A stretch of DNA of 64,000 nt. It comes from Paracoccus aestuariivivens (GTDB taxonomy: Bacteria > Pseudomonadota > Alphaproteobacteria > Rhodobacterales > Rhodobacteraceae). The DNA lies in contig NZ_WMIE01000012.1 in the NCBI RefSeq assembly GCF_009711225.1, forward strand, positions 19,316 through 83,315, in the 5' to 3' direction. Position numbers and translations under genes: made by a program. Positions 33,528 through 41,327 of this stretch are shown one piece after another (the first letter of the stretch is position 1; each line of letters opens with the position of its first letter). A model generated the notes under the pieces. That model did no database searches and had not been told where the DNA came from. It was given only the letters and a program-made list of their open reading frames with translations.

Positions 33528-35213
33528 ATGACCTGGATATCGCATATCTTGTCACAATCGCCTGAAATTGCCCTGTTCTTGTCTCTGGCCGGAGGGTACT
33601 GGCTGGGGAACTTCCGTTTCGGCAAGTTCCAGCTGGGCGGCGTCGCCGGATCGCTGCTTGTTGCGGTCATCATCAGCCAATTCGGCGTGACGGTCGATAA
33701 CGGGGTCAAGTCCCTGCTATTCGCGCTGTTCATCTACGCCGTCGGCTTCGAGAGCGGCCCCCAGTTCTTCCGCTCGCTGGGGCGACAAAGCTTGCGCGAG
33801 ATTGTTCTTGCCGCCTTCCTGGCCATCTCGGGACTGGTGACGGTGGTCGTGCTGGCGCGGATGTTCGGCTTGGACAAGGGCCTTGCCGCGGGGGTCGCTG
33901 CCGGTGGCCTGACGCAATCGGCCATCATCGGGACTGCCGGTTCGGCAATCGAAAAGCTGGGCCTAGCCGCCGAGGAGGTGCAGCGCCTGCAGGGCAATGT
34001 CGCGGTCGGCTATGCCGTGACCTATATTTTCGGCTCGTTCGGCGCGATCCTTGTCTGCGTCAATATCCTGCCATGGCTCACCGGACGGGCCATCCGCGAC
34101 GACGCTCTTGAGGCCGAGGCCGCCATGCTGGCCGGAGCAAAGGTCTATGGCCCCGGAGAGGAGGCTGCCTTGCCCTCGCTGGTCGGACGTGTGTTCAAGG
34201 TCGGGCAGGGCGGGATGCGCTCGGTGGCCGAACTGGAGGGCGTTGGCGATCATAATTTGACCGTTGAAAAAGTGATGCGCGACGGCAAGCTGGTTCAGGT
34301 CGATCCGGCGCTACAACTGCAATCCGGCGACGAGATCCTTGTGGTCGGCCGGCGCGATAAAGTGGTTGCGCTTGGTCCGCAATTCGGCACCGAGGTCTTG
34401 CCGACGCCGGAAATGGAGTTGGTACTGCTGACGCGCGACGTCGCGATCACCGCGCCGGAACTGCGCAACAAGACCGTCAGCGAGATCCAGAAAACGATCA
34501 GCCCTAACCTGCGTCACGGCGTCTATGTGCTGGCGCTGTCGCGGGCCGGTGTTCCGGTCAAGCTGGCCGATACGACCATGGTCATGTCCGGTGACGTGGT
34601 AACCGTGCGCGGGACAGTCAACGACGTCAACCGTGTCGCCAAAGCGGTCGGGACGACCATCGTGCCAAGCGACAAGACCGACTGGATTTTCCATGGTCTG
34701 GGTATTGCCTGCGGGTTGCTGGTCGGTCTGATCGTGCTGCGGATCGGCTCGGTCCCGCTGACTCTGGGCAGCGGCGGGGGCGCCTTGCTGTCCGGCCTGA
34801 TTTTTGGCTGGTTGCGCACCAAGAACTATGCGCGGGGCAATCTGCCGACACCCGCATCGACTTTGCTGCGCGATCTGGGCCTTGCCGGTTTCGTGGCGGT
34901 CGTCGGGCTGAATTCTGGCTTGCAGGCCGTGACGACGATCCGCGAAAGCGGCATCCAGCTTTTCCTGATCGGCGTGGTGGTCACGATGCTTCCGCTGATC
35001 CTGACCATGCTGTTTGGCCGCTATGTGCTGCGCTACGAGAATACCGCAATCTTTGCCGGTGCGCTTTCGGGGACGCGGAGCGCGAATCCGGCCTTTGGCG
35101 AGGTGCTGGAGAAAGCCGGTAACTCGGTTCCGACCACTCCGTTTGCCATCACCTATGCCTTGGCGAACGTGTTCCTGACCCTGCTTGGGCCATTGATCGT
35201 TGCCTTCACCTAG
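33528..35213 (+). CDS. AspT/YidE-family antiporter with RCK_C domains
   Basis: A 561-residue membrane protein of the aspartate:alanine exchanger (AAEx) family. Two homologous membrane halves (about 10-160 and 385-560) flank a cytoplasmic stretch with two TrkA-C (RCK_C) domains (about 200-285 and 290-370). Markers are FALFIYAVGFESGPQFF, GGLTQSAIIGTAGSAI, ALSGTRSANPAFGEV and the final TPFAITYALANVFLTLLGP. In the known member AspT it swaps aspartate for alanine; close relatives in taurine- and sulfonate-users are of unknown substrate, so the transported solute is not certain. It is monocistronic with strong SD. Confidence 0.85.
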   Translation: MTWISHILSQSPEIALFLSLAGGYWLGNFRFGKFQLGGVAGSLLVAVIISQFGVTVDNGVKSLLFALFIYAVGFESGPQFFRSLGRQSLREIVLAAFLAISGLVTVVVLARMFGLDKGLAAGVAAGGLTQSAIIGTAGSAIEKLGLAAEEVQRLQGNVAVGYAVTYIFGSFGAILVCVNILPWLTGRAIRDDALEAEAAMLAGAKVYGPGEEAALPSLVGRVFKVGQGGMRSVAELEGVGDHNLTVEKVMRDGKLVQVDPALQLQSGDEILVVGRRDKVVALGPQFGTEVLPTPEMELVLLTRDVAITAPELRNKTVSEIQKTISPNLRHGVYVLALSRAGVPVKLADTTMVMSGDVVTVRGTVNDVNRVAKAVGTTIVPSDKTDWIFHGLGIACGLLVGLIVLRIGSVPLTLGSGGGALLSGLIFGWLRTKNYARGNLPTPASTLLRDLGLAGFVAVVGLNSGLQAVTTIRESGIQLFLIGVVVTMLPLILTMLFGRYVLRYENTAIFAGALSGTRSANPAFGEVLEKAGNSVPTTPFAITYALANVFLTLLGPLIVAFT

Positions 35214-35239
35214 CAAGCGGCGGTTCGTGATCGGATGCG

Positions 35240-35485
35240 TCAATCCGAGATCGGTGCGGAATATTGGCCCTTGCCGGTCATCACCGTGCCGATCACCGGA
35301 GGATCGGTGGCACAGTGCCATTTCCTGATCCGCCATTCCGAGTGGTCGTTGGCCCATTGCGCCAGTGTAAGTTGCGCGGTCATCATGCAAGAGATCGTCT
35401 CGCCCTTGCCGTAGACGCGGATCTTGCGTTCGCGGCATTCTTCGGGTTGCAGGGCAAGGCAGGCGGCGAAGACGAGAAAGGTCAT
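35240..35485 (-). CDS. Small Cys-containing protein, probably secreted
   Basis: An 81-residue protein with a short hydrophobic N-terminus (MTFLVFAACLA) and four spaced Cys (in AACLA, EECRE, ISCMM, WHCAT). The pattern Q..LAQWANDHSEWRIRKWHC resembles a common small hypothetical protein of Rhodobacteraceae. A very good SD (GGAGG) precedes the ATG, so I believe it is real. Function unknown; disulfides are likely if exported. Confidence 0.65.
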   Translation of the reverse strand: MTFLVFAACLALQPEECRERKIRVYGKGETISCMMTAQLTLAQWANDHSEWRIRKWHCATDPPVIGTVMTGKGQYSAPISD

Positions 35486-35595
35486 TCTGTCCTCCGTTCT
35501 CCGGCCAAGGGCCGGTGCGATGCTATCGGGTTGGCGGAATGGATTCGAACCTAAAGGATCGCCAGTCCCGCGTAATCAACCGATCGGATGATGGG

Positions 35596-36732
35596 CTAAC
35601 GGTCCGACGAAATCCTGCTGGACGACACCAGCGCAACCAGATCGGCCTGCCGACGGACGCCCGTTTTGTCGAAGATATGTTGCAGATGGGTTTTCACCGT
35701 GGCTGCGCTTAGACCAAGCTGGCGCGCGGCTTCCACCACACCGCTGCCTTGGGCGATTTTGGCCAGCACCACCGCCTCGGCCTTGCTGAGGCCATAGACT
35801 GCCGCAAAGGACGCGTGTGGCGCGGGCAGGGTGGGCGAGAGCTCCTTGATGAAGATCACCGCCGCCCCCGCGACGACCTCCATCGTGCGGGAATGCGCCG
35901 AGACCGGCAGGATCTGGACCATGTAGCCCTTGCCATCTGTATCGCGGAGCGGGAAGTCCACGCCTTGCAGGTCGGGGGAAAATCCGCGCGCCGCCTCGCG
36001 GACCGATTGCGCCAGCCTGCGGTCCAGATCCGGGTCGTTCAGATGGAACCTGCCTTGTCGCGACGCGACGGGATGACCGGCCTCAAGCGTGGCGATGCCG
36101 GTCCGGTTGGCATGAAGGATCCGGCAGGACGCATTGACCAGAACCACACCGACGGGAATCTGGTCCAGAACCGAGTGCAGCGACGAAATCGTCAGCCGTC
36201 GCGTTTCAAGGATGCGGCTGATCGCGATGGCGCGTTGGGCATGGGGCAGGATCAACCGCGCGGTTTCCAGATCCTGCCGCGTGATCGGTCCTTGCCTGTG
36301 ATGCCGCGCCAGAATGATCGAGCCGATGGCGGATGGCTCGCGCACCATGCCGAGGGCCATTATATCGTGGATGCCCAGGGGTTGCGCCCATTCCCTGTAA
36401 TAGCGGCTGTCCGGCGAGGCCCATTCGGGATTGACCCGCGACAGGATGGCGGGCTCGGACAGGGGCAGGGCATCGACGCGCTGGCGTCCGCCCCAACGCT
36501 CGATGAAGTCGGCGCTGTAGTCGGGAATGCGGGCCAGCCATTCCGGCGCGAGGCCGCTACAGGCATGCAGCAGCGGAATGCCCGAGGGCAGGGTTTGCAG
36601 CGACAGTGCGCCGTAATGGAAACGGATCTTCCGGCAGGCGGCTTCCAGCACATGCGGCCAGTTTTCAGGGTCCACGACGCAATCGTAGATCATGCCGATC
36701 AGGTCGGACGCAGCCTGAATTTGCCTGTTCAT
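35596..36732 (-). CDS. LuxR family transcriptional regulator
   Basis: A 378-residue protein ending in a LuxR-type HTH (YGLSKAEAVVLAKIAQGSGVVEAARQLGLSAATVKTHLQHIFDKTGVRRQADLVAL, about 315-370). The middle region (about 190-300) looks like a PAS-type sensor (LDQIPVGVVLVNASCRILHANRTGIATLEAG) and the N-terminal part is a conserved but unnamed region. The start MNRQIQ has SD GGAGGGGATC. It is upstream of the atzE operon on the same strand but separated, so it may control that operon; this is inference from position. Confidence 0.85.
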   Translation of the reverse strand: MNRQIQAASDLIGMIYDCVVDPENWPHVLEAACRKIRFHYGALSLQTLPSGIPLLHACSGLAPEWLARIPDYSADFIERWGGRQRVDALPLSEPAILSRVNPEWASPDSRYYREWAQPLGIHDIMALGMVREPSAIGSIILARHHRQGPITRQDLETARLILPHAQRAIAISRILETRRLTISSLHSVLDQIPVGVVLVNASCRILHANRTGIATLEAGHPVASRQGRFHLNDPDLDRRLAQSVREAARGFSPDLQGVDFPLRDTDGKGYMVQILPVSAHSRTMEVVAGAAVIFIKELSPTLPAPHASFAAVYGLSKAEAVVLAKIAQGSGVVEAARQLGLSAATVKTHLQHIFDKTGVRRQADLVALVSSSRISSDR

Positions 36733-36909
36733 GATCCCCTCCGAAAATCGTCGGCGATTTCCTTTGACTCGGTCACGAATGGGTGGGGCGATCCAGAAGT
36801 TAAGTCCGCGCTCTGGCTGGATCAAGCTGTAGATCGCGGCAGGAACCGGCAAGGAAAGACCGGATCGGACCGTCAGATCGCGATCCTGCGGCGCTGTCGT
36901 CGATTGTCG

Positions 36910-38358
36910 TCAGTGCAACCGCGCTCGTGCGGGGGCAGGGGGGATAACGGTCGGTGGATAGGCCGCTGCGGTCTCGGAGGTTTCCAGAAATGCCGCGGCG
37001 CGCAGGGTCAGGTCCTCGCGCCACGGGGCGGCGATCAGTTGCACACCGATGGGCAAGGTATCGGGGGCAAAGATCGGTGCGGTGACGACGGGCAGGCCGA
37101 TCGACGAGAAGGGCTGCGATAGCAGCCCCAGATTGGGCCGGAGCGCCAGATCCTGTCCGGCAAGGCGCAGGGTCTTGCTGCCCGACAGAGGCGCGGCGCA
37201 AGGGGTGGCCGGAGCCAGCAGCAGATCATACGAGCGGAACAGCTCTAGCGCCTGTTGCAGGCCCCAATGGCGCACACGTTGGGCGCGGCTGGCCCATGCG
37301 GCGGGCAGAAGCGCCCCTGCAAGGAAACGGTCGCGGGTATCGGGATCGTAATCCTTGATCCGGCCGCGCAACCGGTCGAGGTGAAACCCCGCGCTTTCGC
37401 TATTGGTGACCAGATAGGCTGCTGCGCGTGCGGCCTCGGCGGCATCGAAACTTGCGACCGAGACCTTGGTCACACCGGCAAAAGCCGCAGCGGCGGCGGC
37501 GACGGCGTCCCGCGCCAGATCATCGGCATTGTCGTGAAACCAGCCATCCAGCACCGCGATTTTCAGACCGCGGATTCCGGCCATCGGGTCCGAGGCGCGC
37601 GGGGGCAGGTCGGCGCAGGCATGATCGGCAGGGTCGGGCCCCTGCATCGCATCATAGGCCAGCGCCAGATCCTGTGTGCTGCGGGCCATGGGGCCAAGAT
37701 GGTCAAGACTGTCAACAAAGGGAAACGTGCCCGCGCGGCTCAGACGGCCATATGTGGGCTTGAGGCTGAACACACCGCATAACGAGGCAGGTACCCGCAA
37801 CGACCCGTTCGTATCCGAACCAAGCGAGATCGGCGCAAGTCCCGCTGCCGTCGCTGCGCCGCATCCCGAAGATGAGCCGCCGCTCATGCGGGACAGGTCA
37901 TGCGGGTTGCGGCAGGGGCCGTCATGGGCATTCTCGCCGGTGAAATCATAGGCGTATTCGCCCATGTTCAGCGTGCCAAGCAGGACTGCCCCCGCCTGGT
38001 TCATCCGCGAGATCAGGGTGGCATCGCGTTCGGCTGGCACAAGTTCGCGGTTGATACGCGCGCCTGCACGGGTGGGCAGACCCTTGACGTCGAACAGGTT
38101 CTTCACGGCAAAGGGGACACCCGCCAAGGGGCCGAGCGGCTGGCCTGCGGCTTGGGCGCGGTCGATCGCCGCCGCCTCGCGCAGGGCGCGACCGGCAGTG
38201 AGGTCGGTATAGGCATTGATGCGGGGGTTGTGGGACTGGACCCGCTCGAGCGCCGTACGGGTGATCTCGACCGCGCTGACATGGCCGCCGCGCACGGCTG
38301 CGGCGATCTGTGCGGCGCTGGACCAAGGGCTAGTCGGGTCGTCCATCGGGTCAAGCAT
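36910..38358 (-). CDS. atzE: AtzE-like amidase (1-carboxybiuret amidohydrolase)
   Basis: A 482-residue amidase-signature enzyme. The Ser-cisSer-Lys triad is visible: Lys in GVPFAVKNLFDV and the Ser residues in RMSGGSSSGCGAATAAG. AtzE hydrolyses 1-carboxybiuret to 1-carboxyurea derivatives, and works in a complex with AtzG. The atzG gene lies immediately upstream and overlaps by 8 bp, which is the strongest argument for AtzE over generic amidases. The HpxY family (oxalurate/allantoin pathway) is the main alternative. The start ATG 38358 is chosen from this overlap. Confidence 0.82.
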   Translation of the reverse strand: MLDPMDDPTSPWSSAAQIAAAVRGGHVSAVEITRTALERVQSHNPRINAYTDLTAGRALREAAAIDRAQAAGQPLGPLAGVPFAVKNLFDVKGLPTRAGARINRELVPAERDATLISRMNQAGAVLLGTLNMGEYAYDFTGENAHDGPCRNPHDLSRMSGGSSSGCGAATAAGLAPISLGSDTNGSLRVPASLCGVFSLKPTYGRLSRAGTFPFVDSLDHLGPMARSTQDLALAYDAMQGPDPADHACADLPPRASDPMAGIRGLKIAVLDGWFHDNADDLARDAVAAAAAAFAGVTKVSVASFDAAEAARAAAYLVTNSESAGFHLDRLRGRIKDYDPDTRDRFLAGALLPAAWASRAQRVRHWGLQQALELFRSYDLLLAPATPCAAPLSGSKTLRLAGQDLALRPNLGLLSQPFSSIGLPVVTAPIFAPDTLPIGVQLIAAPWREDLTLRAAAFLETSETAAAYPPTVIPPAPARARLH

Positions 38359-38551
38359 GTTCGGCCTTTGGGAAGGGCGGGCGATAGACCGGAGCCAAGG
38401 CCAGTTCCGCGTCGTCGAGAGGAACCGCTTCAAGTATGGCGGCCATCTCGGCGGCGACGGCAAGGAAGCGCGCGACGCCGGGGCGGTATTCCCCGGCGAT
38501 GGTCAGGCCGACCATCGCCGAGGCGGCGTCGATATAGGCGTCGTGATCCAC
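38351..38551 (-). CDS. atzG: AtzG-like small subunit (DUF4089)
   Basis: A 66-residue helical protein of the DUF4089 family (AtzG/HpxX). It is a non-catalytic partner that binds and stabilises AtzE. Landmarks are GLTIAGEYRPGVARFLAVAAEMAAILEAVPLDD and the C-terminal PVYRPPFPKAE. It starts with GTG. It sits between the permease and atzE genes and is missed by size cut-offs. Confidence 0.8.
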   Translation of the reverse strand: MDHDAYIDAASAMVGLTIAGEYRPGVARFLAVAAEMAAILEAVPLDDAELALAPVYRPPFPKAEHA

Positions 38552-38560
38552 GGCGCGGAC

Positions 38561-40141
38561 CTACTCGGCCGGATGCGCCGAGGGCGCATCCGAAGCAATA
38601 GGCTCGGGTAGGCCGTAAGCCACGACGTTGGCCTTGGCGCAGGCGTAAAGGAACGCGCCGACGATGACATAGGCCAGTGCCACCAGCGGGGTGACGTTCA
38701 AGCCCAGCGTCTCGCCATGCATGAAGCCAAGGAAGGTCATCGCCGCGCCGGCAAGGGCAAAGCCCGCTGCCATCTCGAATTTGCGTTCGATGATGAAGAC
38801 GGCGATGGCGGCCAGCACCAGACCGGTCAGGATCGCGCCGCTGCCGAAGACGGCAAGCCCTTCGTAGAGGACGCCCCCCATCGCCATGTTATGAACCAGA
38901 TCGGGGGTCATCTGCACGCCCGCTGCGCCCAAGGCTCCGTCGATCAGGGTTTTGGCCCATGCCGCGAGGTGCGGCAGCATGCCAAGGATGATCGCGGGTG
39001 CGTGGGTTGCGGGCGTGGTCTGGAATGCCTGAGCCCCTATCAGCATCCCGATGTAAAGCAGGATCGGCGAGATCGCGACCACCGGAACCAGTGCCAGCAG
39101 AAGCGCGATGATCCCGAACCAGCACAGGAATGCGACCATGATTCCGGTGGCAGCGGAATAACCGATGCGCCCGCCCATCGCCTTCCAGCCGGGATGGCCG
39201 ATATAGACTGCGTTGATGAACGGGTTGCCCAGCAGGCAGCCGACCAGAGAGACGACGCCATCGGCGGTCAGGACGCGGGTGGTGGGGAAGTGGTCGCCCG
39301 CCGCCTCGGCGGATTCGACATTGTCCATGGCCTCGACCAGATCATAGATGCCGAAGGGGATGGCGGTCACAAGGATGATGCCAAGGAACTGGAAACCGCT
39401 GAACACATGGTCAAAGGCGGGAGCCGGCAGCGAAAAGCCGAAACCGGCCAGCGCGTTTCCGACTCCGGCAGGCGAGATGCCCGCGACCTGAAATCCCAGC
39501 GCCGCCGCACCCCACGCCACCAGCATACCGAAGGCGATGGCGACCAGACCCGCCGGTATGCCGCGCGGGTAGCGGGCTCCGCCCAGCCATGACACCAGAA
39601 TGATGGACAGGCACACCAAGCCGATCACGGGGTTCATGAACATCTCGAGCGCGGGCCGCATCGAGATGAACGCGATCGACACCCCCGCCAAAGTCCCCAG
39701 AAGCGCGGCGCGCGGTGTGATCTTGCGGATCCACGGCGCGATGAAGCCGCCGATCATCAGGATGAAGCTTTGGAAAAACACCCAGACAAGGCCCGCCTCC
39801 CAGCCTTTGACCGGATCGCCGGTCGACAGCGAGATCGGCAGCATGATCACGAAGGTGACGACGAACATATGCGGCACAGATATCCCCGAGGGCAGGGCGC
39901 AGACGTCGTCGCGTCCGGTCTGCTTGGCCAGCCTATAGGCCAGCCACGCGTAATATCCGGTCGAAAGAAGCATCATCATGCCAAGCGCGGGCAGGATGCG
40001 GCCAAAGACGATCTCGTCCGGCATTTTCAGGACAAAGCGCAGCAGCCCCGTCAGCACCAGCAGGTTCACGAGGATGTTGGTTCCGAAGCCGAACAGGGCG
40101 TTCCAATCGCCCGGCGTCCAGAGTTTTGGCGAGGTCTTCAT
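38561..40141 (-). CDS. NCS2-like permease of the biuret/nitrogen cluster
   Basis: A 526-residue polytopic membrane protein of the xanthine/uracil permease superfamily (AzgA-like branch). It begins GDWNALFGFGTNILVNLLVLTGLLRFVL and contains CALPSGISVPHMFV, ATAIPFGIYDLVEAMDNVESAEAAGD and GCLLGNPFINAVYIGHPGWKAMGGRIGYSAATG. The substrate should be a nitrogen-rich heterocycle or ureide that feeds the AtzE/AtzF enzymes, for example cyanurate, biuret or a purine-derived ureide. SD GGAGG precedes the ATG. It is upstream of and co-directional with atzG-atzE. Confidence 0.8.
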   Translation of the reverse strand: MKTSPKLWTPGDWNALFGFGTNILVNLLVLTGLLRFVLKMPDEIVFGRILPALGMMMLLSTGYYAWLAYRLAKQTGRDDVCALPSGISVPHMFVVTFVIMLPISLSTGDPVKGWEAGLVWVFFQSFILMIGGFIAPWIRKITPRAALLGTLAGVSIAFISMRPALEMFMNPVIGLVCLSIILVSWLGGARYPRGIPAGLVAIAFGMLVAWGAAALGFQVAGISPAGVGNALAGFGFSLPAPAFDHVFSGFQFLGIILVTAIPFGIYDLVEAMDNVESAEAAGDHFPTTRVLTADGVVSLVGCLLGNPFINAVYIGHPGWKAMGGRIGYSAATGIMVAFLCWFGIIALLLALVPVVAISPILLYIGMLIGAQAFQTTPATHAPAIILGMLPHLAAWAKTLIDGALGAAGVQMTPDLVHNMAMGGVLYEGLAVFGSGAILTGLVLAAIAVFIIERKFEMAAGFALAGAAMTFLGFMHGETLGLNVTPLVALAYVIVGAFLYACAKANVVAYGLPEPIASDAPSAHPAE

Positions 40142-40168
40142 GGGCTTCCTCCGGAATATGGGTTGGGA

Positions 40169-40855
40169 TCAGGCCGCGCACGTGGCGGCATCGAGGGCAT
40201 TGGCAAAGCTGGTGGCGTCGCTGACCCAGCCGAAAATCCCGCCCTGAGCCTTGATCATCTCGAGCCCGACGCGGTGGAATTCCGGAAAATACGACGCGCA
40301 GGCATCGGCAAGGGCGACACAGCGATAGCCGCGATCATTGGCCTCGCGGATGGTTGTTTGGACGCAGACCTCGGTCGTGACGCCGCAGACGATCAGGGTA
40401 TCGATGTCGCTGTTGCGTAAAAGCTGGGTCAGGTCGGTCTGGTGGAACGCGCCCTTGCCGGGTTTGTCGATCACCGGTTCTCCATTCATCGGGGCAAGGT
40501 CGGCCACGATGTCATGTCCCGGCTCGCCCCGGATCAGGATGCGGCCCATCGGGCCGGGATCGCCGATGCGCTTCGAGGGGGCGCCGCGCGCGATCTTGGC
40601 GGGGGGCGCGTCCGAGAGATCGGGGCGGTGCCCCTCGCGCGTGTGGATCACCAGCAATCCTGATCTGCGGGCAGAGGCAAGCGCGGTCTGGCAGGGGACG
40701 ACCGCCTGTTGCAGCAGCGAGACGTCATTGCCCAAAGTCTCTCCAAACCCGCCGGGTTCGAGAAAGTCGCGCTGCATGTCGATGATGATCAGCGCGGTTC
40801 GGGTCGTATCCAGCACGATGGCTGCGGGTTCGGCGGTAAGCCTGATCATGGGCAT
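40169..40855 (-). CDS. Biuret amidohydrolase-like cysteine hydrolase (isochorismatase family)
   Basis: A 228-residue cysteine hydrolase. The Asp-Lys-Cys triad is in [22 protein letters not shown] and [13 protein letters not shown]. Beyond the generic fold it shares [30 protein letters not shown] and the IDKPGKGAF block with biuret amidohydrolase (BiuH); RutB and N-carbamoylsarcosine amidase are more distant possibilities. It would convert biuret to allophanate and ammonia, which AtzF then consumes. Start MPMIRL at 40855 has AAAGGTG upstream; the frame continues upstream but runs across a palindrome and lacks support. It is first in the operon with the permease, atzG and atzE. Confidence 0.75.
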   Translation of the reverse strand: MPMIRLTAEPAAIVLDTTRTALIIIDMQRDFLEPGGFGETLGNDVSLLQQAVVPCQTALASARRSGLLVIHTREGHRPDLSDAPPAKIARGAPSKRIGDPGPMGRILIRGEPGHDIVADLAPMNGEPVIDKPGKGAFHQTDLTQLLRNSDIDTLIVCGVTTEVCVQTTIREANDRGYRCVALADACASYFPEFHRVGLEMIKAQGGIFGWVSDATSFANALDAATCAA

Positions 40856-40864
40856 GGCTGATGC

Positions 40865-40880
40865 ACCTTTCGCGAAAGGT
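40865..40880. promoter_or_regulatory. Perfect 16-bp palindrome upstream of biuret hydrolase
   Basis: ACCTTTCG/CGAAAGGT lies 9 bp upstream of the hydrolase ATG and overlaps its SD. A TTGACA box on the plus strand at 40882-40887, facing atzH, adjoins it, so one protein could control both directions. Confidence 0.4.
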
Positions 40881-40938
40881 CTTGACAGGATTGGCCCTTG
40901 GACCTGCACCATAGCGCGACAAGCACAGGGGCAGGGCG

Positions 40939-41316
40939 TTGGCGGATTTCGACAGTGAAGCGGTAGTCAAGGAAATTCGCGCGGAGTTCGACCGCTACGA
41001 AACCGCCTTGGTCACCAATGACGTGGCGGCTCTGGTCGGCTTTTTCCGGCAGGATGCGCAGGCGATCCGGATGATGGGTGATCGCGGCCTTTACGGCATC
41101 GACGAGATCGAGGCCTTTCGCAGATCGCGCGACGCGACCGACATGGCGCGAGAGCTTACGCGGGTCGAGATCAGGGTGCTGTCGCCCGATATCGCGGTGG
41201 CGACGGCCGAATATCGCAGGCTGGGTTCGGGGTTGAAAGGGGCGCAGACGCAGGTCTGGCAGCGCGGGGCGCAAGGCTGGCAGATCGCTGCGGCCCATGT
41301 CAGCCTTGGCAGTTAG
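40939..41316 (+). CDS. atzH: AtzH/HpxZ-like NTF2-fold protein (DUF3225)
   Basis: A 125-residue protein of the AtzH/HpxZ family with an NTF2-like fold ([64 protein letters not shown]). AtzH removes CO2 from 1,3-dicarboxyurea to give allophanate in the cyanurate pathway; HpxZ belongs to the oxalurate pathway. It starts with TTG (SD-like GGGGCAGGG). It is transcribed away from the biuret hydrolase and converges on atzF, unlike the usual collinear atzGEHF order. Confidence 0.72.
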   Translation: MADFDSEAVVKEIRAEFDRYETALVTNDVAALVGFFRQDAQAIRMMGDRGLYGIDEIEAFRRSRDATDMARELTRVEIRVLSPDIAVATAEYRRLGSGLKGAQTQVWQRGAQGWQIAAAHVSLGS

Positions 41317-41327
41317 GCTCGGGCGGC

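Noticed and set aside
35533..35552. tRNA T-arm-like sequence on the minus strand (GGTTCGAATCC followed by ATTCCGCCA)
   Set aside because: The T-stem does not pair beyond GG/CC, and spacing to CCA is too short; no D-arm or anticodon arm can be found. At most a degraded tRNA or attachment remnant.
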